A stretch of DNA of 46,957 nucleotides. Origin: Lentisphaerota bacterium. Lineage in GTDB: Bacteria; Verrucomicrobiota; Lentisphaeria; Victivallales; Victivallaceae. The DNA lies in assembly GCA_015061695.1 (NCBI GenBank), contig SUWA01000008.1:1-46957 (forward strand). The letters are read 5' to 3'. Under the pieces are notes generated by a model. The model had not been told where the DNA came from. It saw only the letters and a program-made list of their open reading frames with translations, and searched no databases. Made by a program: the position numbers and the translations under genes. Shown here in pieces: positions 17,880 through 27,350 of the stretch (positions are counted from its first letter, which is position 1; each line of letters begins with the position of its first letter).

Positions 17880-17908
17880 ATTATACACTTTTTTGGACGG
17901 CTTGTCAA
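17880..17908 (-). promoter_or_regulatory. Sigma-70 promoter for the LacI-family regulator
   Basis: On the minus strand, TTGACA (17908-17903) and TATAAT (17885-17880) are separated by exactly 17 bases: a full consensus match. The -35 starts 4 bases after the GH78-like stop codon. The predicted start is near 17873. Confidence 0.85.
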
Positions 17909-17911
17909 GGG

Positions 17912-20218
17912 TCAACACACATTTTTTTCGATAAAAATGCCCCTGTTTTCCGGCAGTACAAGCTCCATTGCCGCGGGATATTCGACCTTTAACGATTCGA
18001 TTTCCTGACCGTTACTCTGCCAGCTGACCCGGATTGGGCCCATCGGGGTGGGAATTTCGCCGGAAGTACTTGTCAGAGCGGCGCATACGGGAGAAATTTG
18101 AACTTTTTTCCACCCCGCGCACAATGGTTTGACTCCCAACAGTAAGGCCTTGGCCGCATATACCGGCAAAGCACTCCAACCGTGGCACAAGCTCCCGGCA
18201 TAGCCGAAATCATAACTGCCTTGAGCAGTTTCCCAGAGCGTACCGGTATTTTTGTCCAGCATCGGCTGGTAACAGCGGTAAAGTTTTTCCATGATCTCAA
18301 CGCCGTCGGCAGAAACTTTTTCCAACGCGCAAAGCGATATATAAAGCGAACTCAAACTGCTGGATATACCGCATTGATCGCTCAACATGGCCTTGACTAT
18401 GAACGACTGCTCATCACTGTCGGCAACATCGTAAAGCAGCGCCAGCGCTTGAGTGTGTTCGTGGAATCCATCGACCGGTTTGCCGTCAACGATCCGGCTG
18501 GCATAAAGCTGTTTTTCCGGCACATAAAAGCATTTGCGGATGCGTTTTTGGAGCCGCATTGCCATATCCAATGCCTGCTGATCACCGGCAAGCTGCGCGT
18601 AAGCGATCAATGCGGCCATAGCATAAATATTGTAGTGGATCGAAAAGCCCTGCCCGACATGTTCACCGCGGCCGTTCAGGCCGTTGCGCCACTCATAAAA
18701 GTGCCAGAAATTGCCTTCATCTTCTTTAAGCAGTCCGGAAGATTCATCAAAACGGCTGTAAATAAGCTCAACGATTTTATCTGCACAAGCCCGTGATCGC
18801 TCAAAAACCGCCTTGCTGCCGCTGTAAAGATAATGCTCGTAAACCGCATTCAACCAGACAAAAGTGTAAATCGGTATGGTTGTTTTGCCCCGGGCCGGAG
18901 CGCAGATCCGCAAGTGGCCATCCGGCTGCTGACCCGGCACAAACAACTCCAGCGAAGTGGCAGCAAAATCGTAATTTCCCCACACATAATACCCATAGAT
19001 CATCTGCCAGCGCGAGTCGTAAGTGTAGAGAGCCTGTTCGCGCCACGGACAATCCTCGTAATGATCGTGCATACAAAGTTCCAGCGTATGCAGCGAATTT
19101 TTATACAAAAGATTCAAACGCTCATCGCTGCACTCAAACTTTCCGGCTGCCGGCAAAGCCAGACGCCACGGCACGATGCCGACGCGGAACACGTCGATCG
19201 CATACCCCTCGCCGGGAAATTCCACATGCAGCTCTATATAACGCGCCCCCACCCGGCGGAACGGCAGCTGGAAACTCTTCCGGCCGCCCGCCCAGATCAC
19301 GGTATCGGCAAAATTGCGGTAAAAAAGATTACTGCGCACATGACCGTCATCTATATGTTCACCATGGGCATAATATATAACGCTCCCGGCGGGAGCATCC
19401 AGTTCAAATTCAATAAAACCAGTTTCCTCATATCCCAAATCAGCCAACAGCCAGACGCCGTCTGTTTCCGGCCCGTAACAGGGCGGATTGGCGATTTGGC
19501 AGGGAAAATCCTTTTTGATCCCGTCATTGTAACGGTAGCTCAAGTCGATTTTTTCGGCAGCCGTCAGATCAGCTTTATTGCGCAATTTCTGGCGCGAACC
19601 GCTGGCGATCAATTTGCCCGGCATAAACGCCCGGACTTGCGGGCGCACCATGGCCGGCCGCATCCGGCAAACACAATCCGCACGGCGCGACAGCACCGCC
19701 GCCGGCGGCCACGCAACATCATCCAGTTCCGGAGAACTCCAAACCACACTGTTGCGCAGATCATAAAAAGTGCAGAACCCTAATTGCGATGTCAACTTCT
19801 CGCAAGCTCCGGCACGGAATGCCGGGTCCGGCATGGCTTTGAATTCCGAATCGCCTTCCAGATAAAAATCACAACCCTGCAACGCAATATAAAGGCCGGG
19901 GTCTCCGGGCGCATAAGTCGAAAAATTGTTTCCGCAATAATATACCTTGATTGCCAGCAAATGTTCTCCGGCAGATAACTCCGGAACTTTTACCGCAGTA
20001 AAACTCTTTTGCAGCGGATCATCTGAAAATTGCCCGCGATCGAGTTCCACCCCATCCAAAGTCAGAATATAATCGCTGTCTGCAGCAATATATACCACAC
20101 CGTCGCTCAAACGTTTTTCCAGCGTAAAATTCCGCCGGAAAAGCGCCATTGAGTGAATATTTTCTTCACCCGTTCCGGCGTTGAACCACAAGCGCCGGAG
20201 CTTACTCAAATCGATCAT
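17912..20218 (-). CDS. Alpha-L-rhamnosidase-like glycoside hydrolase (GH78-like)
   Basis: 768 residues, no signal peptide. N-terminal beta-sandwich with VYIAADSDYILTLDGVELDRGQF; a second sandwich; then an (alpha/alpha)6 barrel with HDHYEDCPWREQALYTYDSRWQMIYGYYVWGNYDFA, the segment where GH78 enzymes carry their catalytic acid (usually DCPxRxE). ETAQGSYDFGYAGSLCHGWSALPVY near the C-terminus also fits GH78. It would cleave terminal rhamnose from oligosaccharides inside the cell. The start (MIDLSKLRRLWFNA) has only a weak ribosome site. A regulator gene follows immediately downstream. A related (alpha/alpha)6 family cannot be excluded. Confidence 0.75.
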   Translation of the reverse strand: MIDLSKLRRLWFNAGTGEENIHSMALFRRNFTLEKRLSDGVVYIAADSDYILTLDGVELDRGQFSDDPLQKSFTAVKVPELSAGEHLLAIKVYYCGNNFSTYAPGDPGLYIALQGCDFYLEGDSEFKAMPDPAFRAGACEKLTSQLGFCTFYDLRNSVVWSSPELDDVAWPPAAVLSRRADCVCRMRPAMVRPQVRAFMPGKLIASGSRQKLRNKADLTAAEKIDLSYRYNDGIKKDFPCQIANPPCYGPETDGVWLLADLGYEETGFIEFELDAPAGSVIYYAHGEHIDDGHVRSNLFYRNFADTVIWAGGRKSFQLPFRRVGARYIELHVEFPGEGYAIDVFRVGIVPWRLALPAAGKFECSDERLNLLYKNSLHTLELCMHDHYEDCPWREQALYTYDSRWQMIYGYYVWGNYDFAATSLELFVPGQQPDGHLRICAPARGKTTIPIYTFVWLNAVYEHYLYSGSKAVFERSRACADKIVELIYSRFDESSGLLKEDEGNFWHFYEWRNGLNGRGEHVGQGFSIHYNIYAMAALIAYAQLAGDQQALDMAMRLQKRIRKCFYVPEKQLYASRIVDGKPVDGFHEHTQALALLYDVADSDEQSFIVKAMLSDQCGISSSLSSLYISLCALEKVSADGVEIMEKLYRCYQPMLDKNTGTLWETAQGSYDFGYAGSLCHGWSALPVYAAKALLLGVKPLCAGWKKVQISPVCAALTSTSGEIPTPMGPIRVSWQSNGQEIESLKVEYPAAMELVLPENRGIFIEKNVC

Positions 20219-20348
20219 CAGAAATGTTCTCGTTATAAAAAGTTAACCCGCGGACGAAAGGCAGGAAACTGCTCCTGCCTCCCCGCTTGGTTACAATAAA
20301 GCGTATTTTACTTATCTGCAAGCAATTTACGCAATTTTGTCAAAAAAA

Positions 20349-21053
20349 TTATTCTTCGCCCAATGTTTTGGTACCGTAACGATGCTGCGGATCCCAGAAT
20401 TCGTGTTCAGGCATCCATTTAGGTGTCCCGGTCATCTGGATGGATTTGGCGGTTTCGCCGGTAGCGTGCCCATCAATGTAAGCTACATTGATATTGCTGC
20501 CGTGGCGGGTCATATCCGACCAGTATTCGTCGCCCCAGGTGCCGACATAGCTGCTGTGGCCGATATGGAAACAGTTTTCGCCATTGCCGCTGGGATGACG
20601 CCCCGAGTCCATCAGCAGCATACTGGCGGACGGATTTTTGACCGAACCAACGGCAATACCGCAAGTAAAATAGGCCATACAATAGTCAGTAACATTCTGG
20701 ATCAGTTCGCTGTCACGCGAGGAATAACTCGGACAGCCGAAGATCGGTTTGTTATCCGCCAGATCATCGTTGCCCACATATTCCATGGTCAGTTTGACCC
20801 AGGTGGTATTTTTGGCCCAGCTGTCTTTGAACTTGGTATCGTTCAACTCCGAACTGGCGGACCAAACGATCATATCCTTATTGTCGCCCATATACATTAT
20901 CTGGGCATGAGCCAGATTTTTGAGGTTGCTCAAACAGTTGGAAGTGCGGGCGCGTTCACGGGCGGCACTCAAAGCCGGCAAAAGCATGGCCGCCAGAATC
21001 GCGATGATGGCGATTACCACCAGAAGCTCGATGAGGGTGAAATGTTTCTTCAT
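20349..21053 (-). CDS. Pilin-like protein with prepilin N-terminus and H-X9-DG motif
   Basis: About 234 residues from [40 protein letters not shown]. An in-frame ATG 16 codons upstream (21101) is rejected: the leader there is conserved at non-coding level at 46785-46836, where that ATG is ATA, and a good GAAAGGAAA site precedes 21053. The C-terminus has [13 protein letters not shown], the only canonical H-X9-DG motif among the pilin-like genes here. His stands before the expected cleavage site. It lies downstream of the 785-residue secreted glycosidase-like gene, separated by a leader with hairpin copy C. Confidence 0.85.
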   Translation of the reverse strand: MKKHFTLIELLVVIAIIAILAAMLLPALSAARERARTSNCLSNLKNLAHAQIMYMGDNKDMIVWSASSELNDTKFKDSWAKNTTWVKLTMEYVGNDDLADNKPIFGCPSYSSRDSELIQNVTDYCMAYFTCGIAVGSVKNPSASMLLMDSGRHPSGNGENCFHIGHSSYVGTWGDEYWSDMTRHGSNINVAYIDGHATGETAKSIQMTGTPKWMPEHEFWDPQHRYGTKTLGEE

Positions 21054-21060
21054 CTTTTTT

Positions 21061-21149
21061 TCCTTTCTTTTCCCTTTGATAAGGTTTGATTTAACATTCA
21101 ACGACTTATGGTTTTATTATTTTATTGTTTTTATTTTATCAGTTGTTTT
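21061..21149 (-). promoter_or_regulatory. Conserved pilin leader downstream of hairpin copy C
   Basis: Read on the minus strand, this AT-rich leader carries AATAAAACCATAAGTCGTT, an AAAT block, then AAACCTTAT and AAAGG. The same order with few substitutions follows hairpin copy A at 46783-46836. Conservation of an untranslated leader at two loci is direct evidence that both belong to pilin-type genes and that the leader matters or was recently duplicated. Confidence 0.65.
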
Positions 21150-21155
21150 TTTATT

Positions 21156-21187
21156 CCGATGGCAGCTATAGTAAAAACTCCCATCGG
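21156..21187 (-). promoter_or_regulatory. Candidate structured leader element, copy C
   Basis: On the minus strand, stem CCGATG and CATCGG encloses 20 nt (GGAGTTTTTACTATAGCTGC). Loop length and the TT, TAC and TA positions match copies A (46710-46747) and B (12440-12475); the two outer base pairs are C-G where the others have T-A, A-T or similar. It begins 3 bases after the stop codon of the glycosidase-like gene at 21191 and lies about 100 bases before the pilin-like start. Confidence 0.6.
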
Positions 21188-21190
21188 GTT

Positions 21191-23548
21191 TTATTTGATA
21201 TGTTTGATAAATTCGGTCGGCGCCGCTCCGGTTACCGGCAGTTCGTAAGCCGGAGCAGGCAGTTGACCGCTCACATAAATTTTTACGGTATAGGGTGCAA
21301 GTTTGACTTTGCTGCCGGAGGCCGCCTCGCACTTGCCGTAGAAATCCAATGCCTTGCCATTTTCAAAAGCCGGCAGCACCGCCGTTTGAGTCCGGTCGGA
21401 AATATTCAGCACGGCATAAAGCGTACAGCCGTTCAGCGTGTAATTGCAATAGCGCAAGCCATTCTTTTCCACGCGCTGCGAGCGTTCGCCGCCGGCCAAT
21501 ATGCCCGAAAGCGCATAATGTTCGCGCTGTACTTGCATAAAATCAGCAATAAAATCCGCCTTGCGCACATAGTGCGATCCCCACCACGCCAAACCAACCG
21601 CGCCGCTGGTAAAGGCATCGAACGACATAAAACGCAGTTCTTCCACCGTCGGATAGCCTTTGGAACCTTTGAAATCCTTGACTTTGCGGTTGGCCAAGCT
21701 GTTCCACGAGAATGCCTGCAAGGTCATAATAACCGGTTTGTGAGCGTTGACCGCTTCGACCATGCGCAAAGTGTATTTGCCTACGCTGGTCAGATTCTGA
21801 TCTTCCAGATTGGAGTGGTTGTTGGGCGCCGGCACCGGGTAAATATCCAATCCGTACCAGTCCGCCGCGCCGCTGTAGATCCGGTGTCCGGCCACCTCGC
21901 CGCGCGGTGCGGCATTGATCCAGACCGGGTGGTAAGGATCGACTTCGCGCAATTTGCCGTAGCTTTTAAGCAGCGGTTCGACCGGCACGCCGCCCCACAT
22001 GGGTTCGTCGATCAAAAGATACCCCAATAAGGCTGGATGATTTTTGACTTCATCGCTCAAAAGTCCGCTGATAAAATCCTCCGTCGGAACATGGCCTTTG
22101 GTCTTGATCCAATACGAAAGGGTCAAATTCACTACTGCTTTCAAACCGGCTTGCTCAAAGTTGTCCAAACCGCGCAGCAGACTGGTGCTGTTGCCGCCGG
22201 CCACGATCGAAACGGTGATCCCGTTGGCGGCCAACTGTTCAAGTGCAGCCGGATTGCTGCCGTAACCGGGATTCCACCACATAAGATTGACAAAAAATGG
22301 TTTGCCGTTGAGCAATACTTGATTATAGTTCGAGCTTGTAACCATATTTTTACTGACCGGCAGCACTTTGATATTGCGCTCGATCAACACATTTTTGTTC
22401 TGCATAAGCTGCAATGTGTAAGCGCCTTCCGGCAAAGTACCCAATGCCAACGCAAAGTCAGCGGTCAGGCTGCCGTTCCAGTTGACAGCGCTTGTTTTGA
22501 TCACGCTGCCATCAGCAGCTTTGATCTGCACCGTATCGGCTGCCGGGGCAGCATAAGCGTGGACTTTGCCGCGGCAGACCATATCGGCAGATGAACCGTA
22601 AAATGTATCACGGCTGATGGGCGAATCAAGTACAAAGTAGTAATTTTCGGCCGGATCGATCTCTTTGCAGGCCACTTTGAAGTCTTCGAGGACGAGTTTG
22701 CCTTGACTGTTGGCATAAAAACGCACCGTCATGGAACGGTTTTCCGGTTTTTCCGGCACAATGAACTTGATCGTCTTGAACTGCTTGCGGTCATTCCACG
22801 TATCGTCCCAGCCGGGAGTAAGCAAAGTACCGTCCGGCAGAATTACTTCGACCCGGTAAAAGTGGAATCCGGTATTATGCCCGGATACACCTTCGCCGCG
22901 TATCGAAAAATTGTACACGCAACTTTTGCCCGGTGTGATCGGCACATTGCGGTGTTCGGCCGCCACCTGTTTGCCGGGAGTATCTTCCAGCGAGATCACC
23001 GCCGGATCGCTGCTGCGCACCACTGCGTGCATAACTCCGCCCAGCAGGGGTATATCTTGGGGTGTGGCCAGTTCTTTGACCGACAAGCCGGTAAATTCAG
23101 CTTCGCCGCCCACGGCCGGACGCAGTACGATATAGGGTTTGCCCTGAATTTTTTCCGGCACTCTGATATTGAACCGGTGGCGCTCCCACGCCGGGATCGT
23201 CTTGCGCCAGACGCCGTTGGCCGCCACCAACCGCCCCGCGGAGTTGCGGTACTCAATATAAAACATGACATCGCTCTTGCTGTTGGAGCGGATGCGGCAC
23301 TCGGCCTGATAGACTGATCCGGGTTTAAGCGGCAGATTTTCCTGAATTGCCAGCACCGCCTGTTTCGGATTCCGGCTTTTCAGATGCAGTATACCATTTT
23401 GAGCGGAAAACACACCTTCTTCAGCCGGACGCACTTTCCAGTTTTTCAGCATACCGCCGGAGGATTTGCTCCAATCGGCATTAGCCACTTCATTGGCCGG
23501 CAGCGCCGTCAGGCTGATAAAACTCAAAAACAAAAGCCATTTTTTCAT
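21191..23548 (-). CDS. Secreted TIM-barrel glycosidase-like protein
   Basis: 785 residues with a signal peptide (MKKWLLFLSFISLTALPANE). Two jelly-roll regions (about 20-155 and 165-290: NWKVRPAEEGVFSAQNGILHLKSRN..., VYNFSIRGEGVSGHNTGFHFYRVEV) look carbohydrate-binding. From about 395, NYNQVLLNGKPFFVNLMWWNPGYGSNPAALEQLAANGITVSIV opens a barrel of the GH2/GH5-like type (clan GH-A-like), with LLGYLLIDEPMWGG carrying a likely catalytic Glu and AFTSGAVGLAWWGSHY later. The C-terminus is a small sandwich. The exact GH family is uncertain. It is upstream of a pilin-like gene on the same strand and starts with AAGGAA. Confidence 0.75.
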   Translation of the reverse strand: MKKWLLFLSFISLTALPANEVANADWSKSSGGMLKNWKVRPAEEGVFSAQNGILHLKSRNPKQAVLAIQENLPLKPGSVYQAECRIRSNSKSDVMFYIEYRNSAGRLVAANGVWRKTIPAWERHRFNIRVPEKIQGKPYIVLRPAVGGEAEFTGLSVKELATPQDIPLLGGVMHAVVRSSDPAVISLEDTPGKQVAAEHRNVPITPGKSCVYNFSIRGEGVSGHNTGFHFYRVEVILPDGTLLTPGWDDTWNDRKQFKTIKFIVPEKPENRSMTVRFYANSQGKLVLEDFKVACKEIDPAENYYFVLDSPISRDTFYGSSADMVCRGKVHAYAAPAADTVQIKAADGSVIKTSAVNWNGSLTADFALALGTLPEGAYTLQLMQNKNVLIERNIKVLPVSKNMVTSSNYNQVLLNGKPFFVNLMWWNPGYGSNPAALEQLAANGITVSIVAGGNSTSLLRGLDNFEQAGLKAVVNLTLSYWIKTKGHVPTEDFISGLLSDEVKNHPALLGYLLIDEPMWGGVPVEPLLKSYGKLREVDPYHPVWINAAPRGEVAGHRIYSGAADWYGLDIYPVPAPNNHSNLEDQNLTSVGKYTLRMVEAVNAHKPVIMTLQAFSWNSLANRKVKDFKGSKGYPTVEELRFMSFDAFTSGAVGLAWWGSHYVRKADFIADFMQVQREHYALSGILAGGERSQRVEKNGLRYCNYTLNGCTLYAVLNISDRTQTAVLPAFENGKALDFYGKCEAASGSKVKLAPYTVKIYVSGQLPAPAYELPVTGAAPTEFIKHIK

Positions 23549-23662
23549 AGTTCAACAGTTCCTTTTATGAATATATTATCTGTTTTCCACCCGATAATAT
23601 ACGAAACTATTTACCGCCTTACTATAACATCAATCTCGTTTTATATAACAAAAATCTCTTTT

Positions 23663-23699
23663 TATAAAAAAACTGCCGCAAGTATCAGTTGCGGCAGTT
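23663..23699 (-). terminator. Intrinsic terminator of the GH42-like gene
   Basis: Stem of 11 bp, AACTGCCGCAA (23671-23681) and TTGCGGCAGTT (23689-23699), loop 7. On the minus strand it is followed by a run of T. It lies just after the stop of the gene at 23722. Confidence 0.9.
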
Positions 23700-23721
23700 G
23701 CAATATTAATTTTTTATCAAA

Positions 23722-26523
23722 TCACGGCATAAGCAAAAGGAAACAGCGTTCTCCGGAGCTGGTCAGTTGGAGTTTGCCGTTGACAAATTTAACCTGACTG
23801 CCAAAGAGATCCCGCGTTCCGCACGGCAGATCCAAACTCCATTTGCCACTTTTATGCGTGTAAACATAGACCACATTACCGGATTTGTTCATAACCAGAC
23901 CGCCGGGAGCAATCGCTCTGGCCGGAGTTTCAGCCAATATCCGCTGCCAATACTCATAATGATTGGGTGTAACTGCCGCAAAGATGCTTTTGGCGCCGCC
24001 GGGCAGGTTTTTCACCACTACAGCCGGATCGTTGTTGCCGTAACGCGCCAGCACTCCGGCTTCCTTATCCACGGCAAAAGTTACCGGCGCATCAGTAACC
24101 GGCTGATTGCGGTGGTTGATGGCAGCAAATTCACGATTATCGCTGAACAAAACACTCAAACGCCGGCGTTCGGTCGAATAATCCAGCTTGATACCGGTAA
24201 GTTCTTCCATGGCACTGCGGCTCCAGCCATCCGGCGCGACCATGCCGGGAGCATAGCACCAGACCGAAACCGCACCGGGTTGGCGACTGCGTTTTTTGAG
24301 CGCAGCAAACTGTTGGGCGTCAAGCGTAAAAGTATTCAGATAGATCACCACAGCATACTCTTTATTGCCGGCAAGGAAGTCATCGAGCGTCATCAGATCG
24401 TAAGCATAGCCGCTGCGGTTCAACGCATGCAGTGCATTATCGGCCAGACTTTTGCCCATACCGAGCCGCAAATCCACGGAATTGGGTCGGTCGTGCTGCA
24501 AAATTTCCAGCGGATTAAAGACCACGGCAATCGCTTCGTCCGCCGCCTGCCGCGCGGCAAAAACCTGACTGTATGCCGTGATCGACTCGTGTACGGCAGT
24601 CAATATCTGCGGGTGATTGAACCACATGTGGCCGCTGTTGCGTTCCAGATCCAGCAGCTGCAGACCGCTGCCGGCAACGGCCATTTGCGCAAAGGTGCGC
24701 TTGAGCGTTTCGGCCGATTCTCCGGGCGTGCGGGCATTGCCGAAAGTCCGGGCGCGCGTCAGATGCGTGCGGGTATCGGATTCATACATAAAAAGTTTGC
24801 CGTGCCGCTTGAATGTATAGTTGATCGTGCGGCTCAAACTGTCGCCATTGACATTGCGCGACTCGCCATCGTAGCAGAACGGTGCCGACAGAAAATCTAT
24901 ATAAGGACTCGAAAGTACCCGTTCCAATTCCAACGTGGTGCCTTCCGCCGGATACGGAAAGCCGAAACAATACCCGTAGTAAGCCCCGGTCAGCATTTGC
25001 GGATCACTCTTTTTGACCGCCGCAGCCATCAGCAGCAGTGTATCGGCCACCACCTGACTGTGGCAAAGGTAGTAATCCATAACTTTACGGTCGCGCCCCG
25101 ATGCCGGGTCGCGCAAATAAAGTTTGTCGCCGTTGCGTTCAGATGCGCCCGGCACTGTTATTTGTTCAAAAGTCAATCCGGGCGTTTTCCACGCTTCGGC
25201 CAACGCCTGATCGGTACCGTATTTTTTGCGCAGAAACTCTTTGAACACAGCGGTCATTGCCTTGCCGGTATCGGGCATGTGATCGGCCATGCCATAGTAG
25301 TGCCATTCGCTGAAAACGCCGTGGCTGGTGCGGATGGCGATCACGCGCTTGTACCAGGGTCGGCTCTGCAGATACTGCATAAAGGCCGTGACGAATCTGG
25401 TCATTTCCTGCCGGAAATCTTCGCTGGCCATCGACGGAGCTGTACGGCGATCCAAATCACTCATACTGTCCGGCTTGCCGCTGGAGTAACCGATAAGTTC
25501 GTCCGGGTGGTTTTGCATCCACTGACTGAAAAGGTCGAACCGCAATCCAATCACCAGATGCGCATCCGGCGCCAGACTTAAAATACGCCGTACATCCCGG
25601 TCGATAAAACTGAAATCATAGTCATTGTCGCCGCGCAACATATTGTTGGTTTTGGTCTGATACTCAAAGATCTTTACCCCGGCGCGGTTGAGTTTGACCA
25701 GCTGATCGCCCACGGCCACGTTCCACGGGTCATCGCCCACGATCCAGGTTACCGGCGGAACGATTTGCCCATTAAGCTCCAAACCGGCCATGTTGTTCTG
25801 GTAAACCACCCGGGCCCGGGATTGTTTTTCGCCGGCAATAGCTGCGGGCAATACGGCCAGCGCATCGAGTTTATCGTAATAATCCTTTTTTTCGTCCGGC
25901 GAAGTAAAAATATTGAATACATCGCTGACGCGGTTCCACGGACCGGCGTTGACATCGCCGAACGCCCATGCGTTGGGCCATTGGGAATCATCAAAATCCA
26001 CCCGGTAGAAATTCCGGTTGTCTTTGCCGGCGGCGGCAGCTTTGAACGATTCATCGCTGACCAGCTGGATTTTCCGTCCGGAAGCCAGTTCGATTTCGCC
26101 CCGCAGGATCAATCCGCCGCGTGCCGCGCCGTTACGGGCTTCAAACGCCAGAATATTTTTGCCGGCAACTAAAAATTTGCTGATCTCAAACCGGCGGAAT
26201 TTGACCTGAAAATCCGGTTGGGGAAACGGCAGATCGCGCATCTTGCGGCCATTGCAGTAAAAGTCGCCGGAATCGTCCAGCCCCAGTTTGATTTCAGCCC
26301 TGACCACCGGATCGTTTTCCGGTAAAGTCAAAGTTTTGCGGTAGCGGGCAGTACCGCGCGGGTCGATTTTTTCGGCCGGATACCACAACCATTTGACGGC
26401 CGAAGTTATTTGCGGAACACTTTTCACTTCTGCCAGATACTCCCGCCCTGGCGCCTTGTAACCGTCGGCCAGAACGGTGGTAAATGTAGCCAGTGCCAGT
26501 ACGATGATCCCATATTTTTTCAT
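23722..26523 (-). CDS. Secreted GH42-like beta-galactosidase
   Basis: 933 residues with a signal peptide (MKKYGIIVLALATFTTVLA). An N-terminal galactose-binding-like sandwich (about 40-200, RYRKTLTLPENDPVVRAEIKLGLDDSGDFYCNGRKM) precedes a TIM barrel: QLVKLNRAGVKIFEYQ, IRTSHGVFSEWHYYGM and FKEFLRKKYGTDQALAEAW, the last typical of family 42. The Glu in FSEWHYYG is a good acid/base candidate, and MYESDTRTHL may carry the nucleophile. An alpha/beta domain (about 640-800, EAIAVVFNPLEIL, YAVVIYLNTFTLDAQQFAALKKR) fits the GH42 trimerisation domain. Likely releases galactose from extracellular glycans. The start has GGAG 6 bases upstream. Confidence 0.78.
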   Translation of the reverse strand: MKKYGIIVLALATFTTVLADGYKAPGREYLAEVKSVPQITSAVKWLWYPAEKIDPRGTARYRKTLTLPENDPVVRAEIKLGLDDSGDFYCNGRKMRDLPFPQPDFQVKFRRFEISKFLVAGKNILAFEARNGAARGGLILRGEIELASGRKIQLVSDESFKAAAAGKDNRNFYRVDFDDSQWPNAWAFGDVNAGPWNRVSDVFNIFTSPDEKKDYYDKLDALAVLPAAIAGEKQSRARVVYQNNMAGLELNGQIVPPVTWIVGDDPWNVAVGDQLVKLNRAGVKIFEYQTKTNNMLRGDNDYDFSFIDRDVRRILSLAPDAHLVIGLRFDLFSQWMQNHPDELIGYSSGKPDSMSDLDRRTAPSMASEDFRQEMTRFVTAFMQYLQSRPWYKRVIAIRTSHGVFSEWHYYGMADHMPDTGKAMTAVFKEFLRKKYGTDQALAEAWKTPGLTFEQITVPGASERNGDKLYLRDPASGRDRKVMDYYLCHSQVVADTLLLMAAAVKKSDPQMLTGAYYGYCFGFPYPAEGTTLELERVLSSPYIDFLSAPFCYDGESRNVNGDSLSRTINYTFKRHGKLFMYESDTRTHLTRARTFGNARTPGESAETLKRTFAQMAVAGSGLQLLDLERNSGHMWFNHPQILTAVHESITAYSQVFAARQAADEAIAVVFNPLEILQHDRPNSVDLRLGMGKSLADNALHALNRSGYAYDLMTLDDFLAGNKEYAVVIYLNTFTLDAQQFAALKKRSRQPGAVSVWCYAPGMVAPDGWSRSAMEELTGIKLDYSTERRRLSVLFSDNREFAAINHRNQPVTDAPVTFAVDKEAGVLARYGNNDPAVVVKNLPGGAKSIFAAVTPNHYEYWQRILAETPARAIAPGGLVMNKSGNVVYVYTHKSGKWSLDLPCGTRDLFGSQVKFVNGKLQLTSSGERCFLLLMP

Positions 26524-26549
26524 AAAAAACTCCTTTTTCGGGCAATAAA

Positions 26550-26594
26550 ATACCTGTCACGCCAACATGACCATCTGTTTTATATGACAGGTAT
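26550..26594. repeat. 10-bp inverted repeat between pilin-like and GH42-like genes
   Basis: ATACCTGTCA (26550-26559) and TGACAGGTAT (26585-26594), 25 bases apart. On the minus strand the hairpin is followed by TTTATT, so it may be a weak terminator after the pilin-like gene or an operator for the GH42-like gene. Confidence 0.5.
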
Positions 26595-26617
26595 ATATAT
26601 TTCAAACGTTCTTTGAA

Positions 26618-27349
26618 TCAGAACACGCGCATTTCAAACTCGTTGAACTTTTCGGAACTGTTCTGGGTATTGTAGTGGTCGTTGCCGCCGGTGGTTTTTT
26701 CCTGATCGGCCCGTTTGACGACCTGACCTTTTACATGACCGCCCAGATAAAGCGTGTTGATCACGCCGGGGTGGAAAACCACACCGGCAGCACCGGTAGT
26801 GCCGGAAGTGTTATCCATGCACACCAACGTACCGGGATCATCCTTGCCGACGATTTCGCCGTAAGCTATTGAATTATCTTTTTTCTGCGGAGTCCAGGCG
26901 CGGCTCTTGCTCAACTCGCGGCACCAGTACATCGACATGTAGGAAGTGCGCATCCACTCGCCGTAACTGACGAGTTTGTTGAAGCAAACGCTGTCGCTGG
27001 GGCACTGGAAGTAGTGGCTGACCACATCCAGCGTCGAAACCGTTCCGCTGAAATTCGTGGAGAGGTAGCCGCCGCGCAACATCAACCCCTGCGGCACATT
27101 GGGCCACGCCACCGTATTTTTGAGCAAACGGTCGCCGTAGTCCAGCAAAACAGTACCATCGCCGCCGCCCCAGCCGATAGGCATGGAGCTTTTGTTGTCA
27201 TCGGCATACAAAACCTGTGCAATACCGATCTGTTTGAGTTTATTCACACAGTTGGCACTGCGGGCGCGTTCGCGTGCGGCACTCAAAGCCGGCAGCAGCA
27301 TGGCCGCCAGAATAGCGATGATGGCAATTACCACCAATGCTGTCATCAA
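26618..27349 (-). pseudogene. Pilin-like gene lacking its 5' end (inversion-split)
   Basis: About 243 codons. From [37 protein letters not shown] onward it is a normal pilin-like protein with the C-terminal [13 protein letters not shown] motif. Upstream of GFT an in-frame TAA comes after two codons and there is no ATG with a ribosome site; only an internal TTG (27349) or ATG (27346) is available, which would remove the leader peptide. Glu5 of the prepilin motif is Thr. The missing piece (promoter side, ribosome site, [12 protein letters not shown]) lies next to it on the opposite strand at 27399-27479. Joining the two at TTTCACC or TTGGT restores the frame. Possibly an OFF state rather than a dead gene. 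Confidence 0.7.
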
Positions 27350-27350
27350 G

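Noticed and set aside
21054-21101. N-terminal extension [16 protein letters not shown] of the pilin-like protein
   Set aside because: The region is a conserved untranslated leader; the corresponding ATG is ATA in the copy at 46783-46836, and a good ribosome site precedes the internal MKKHFTLIE.
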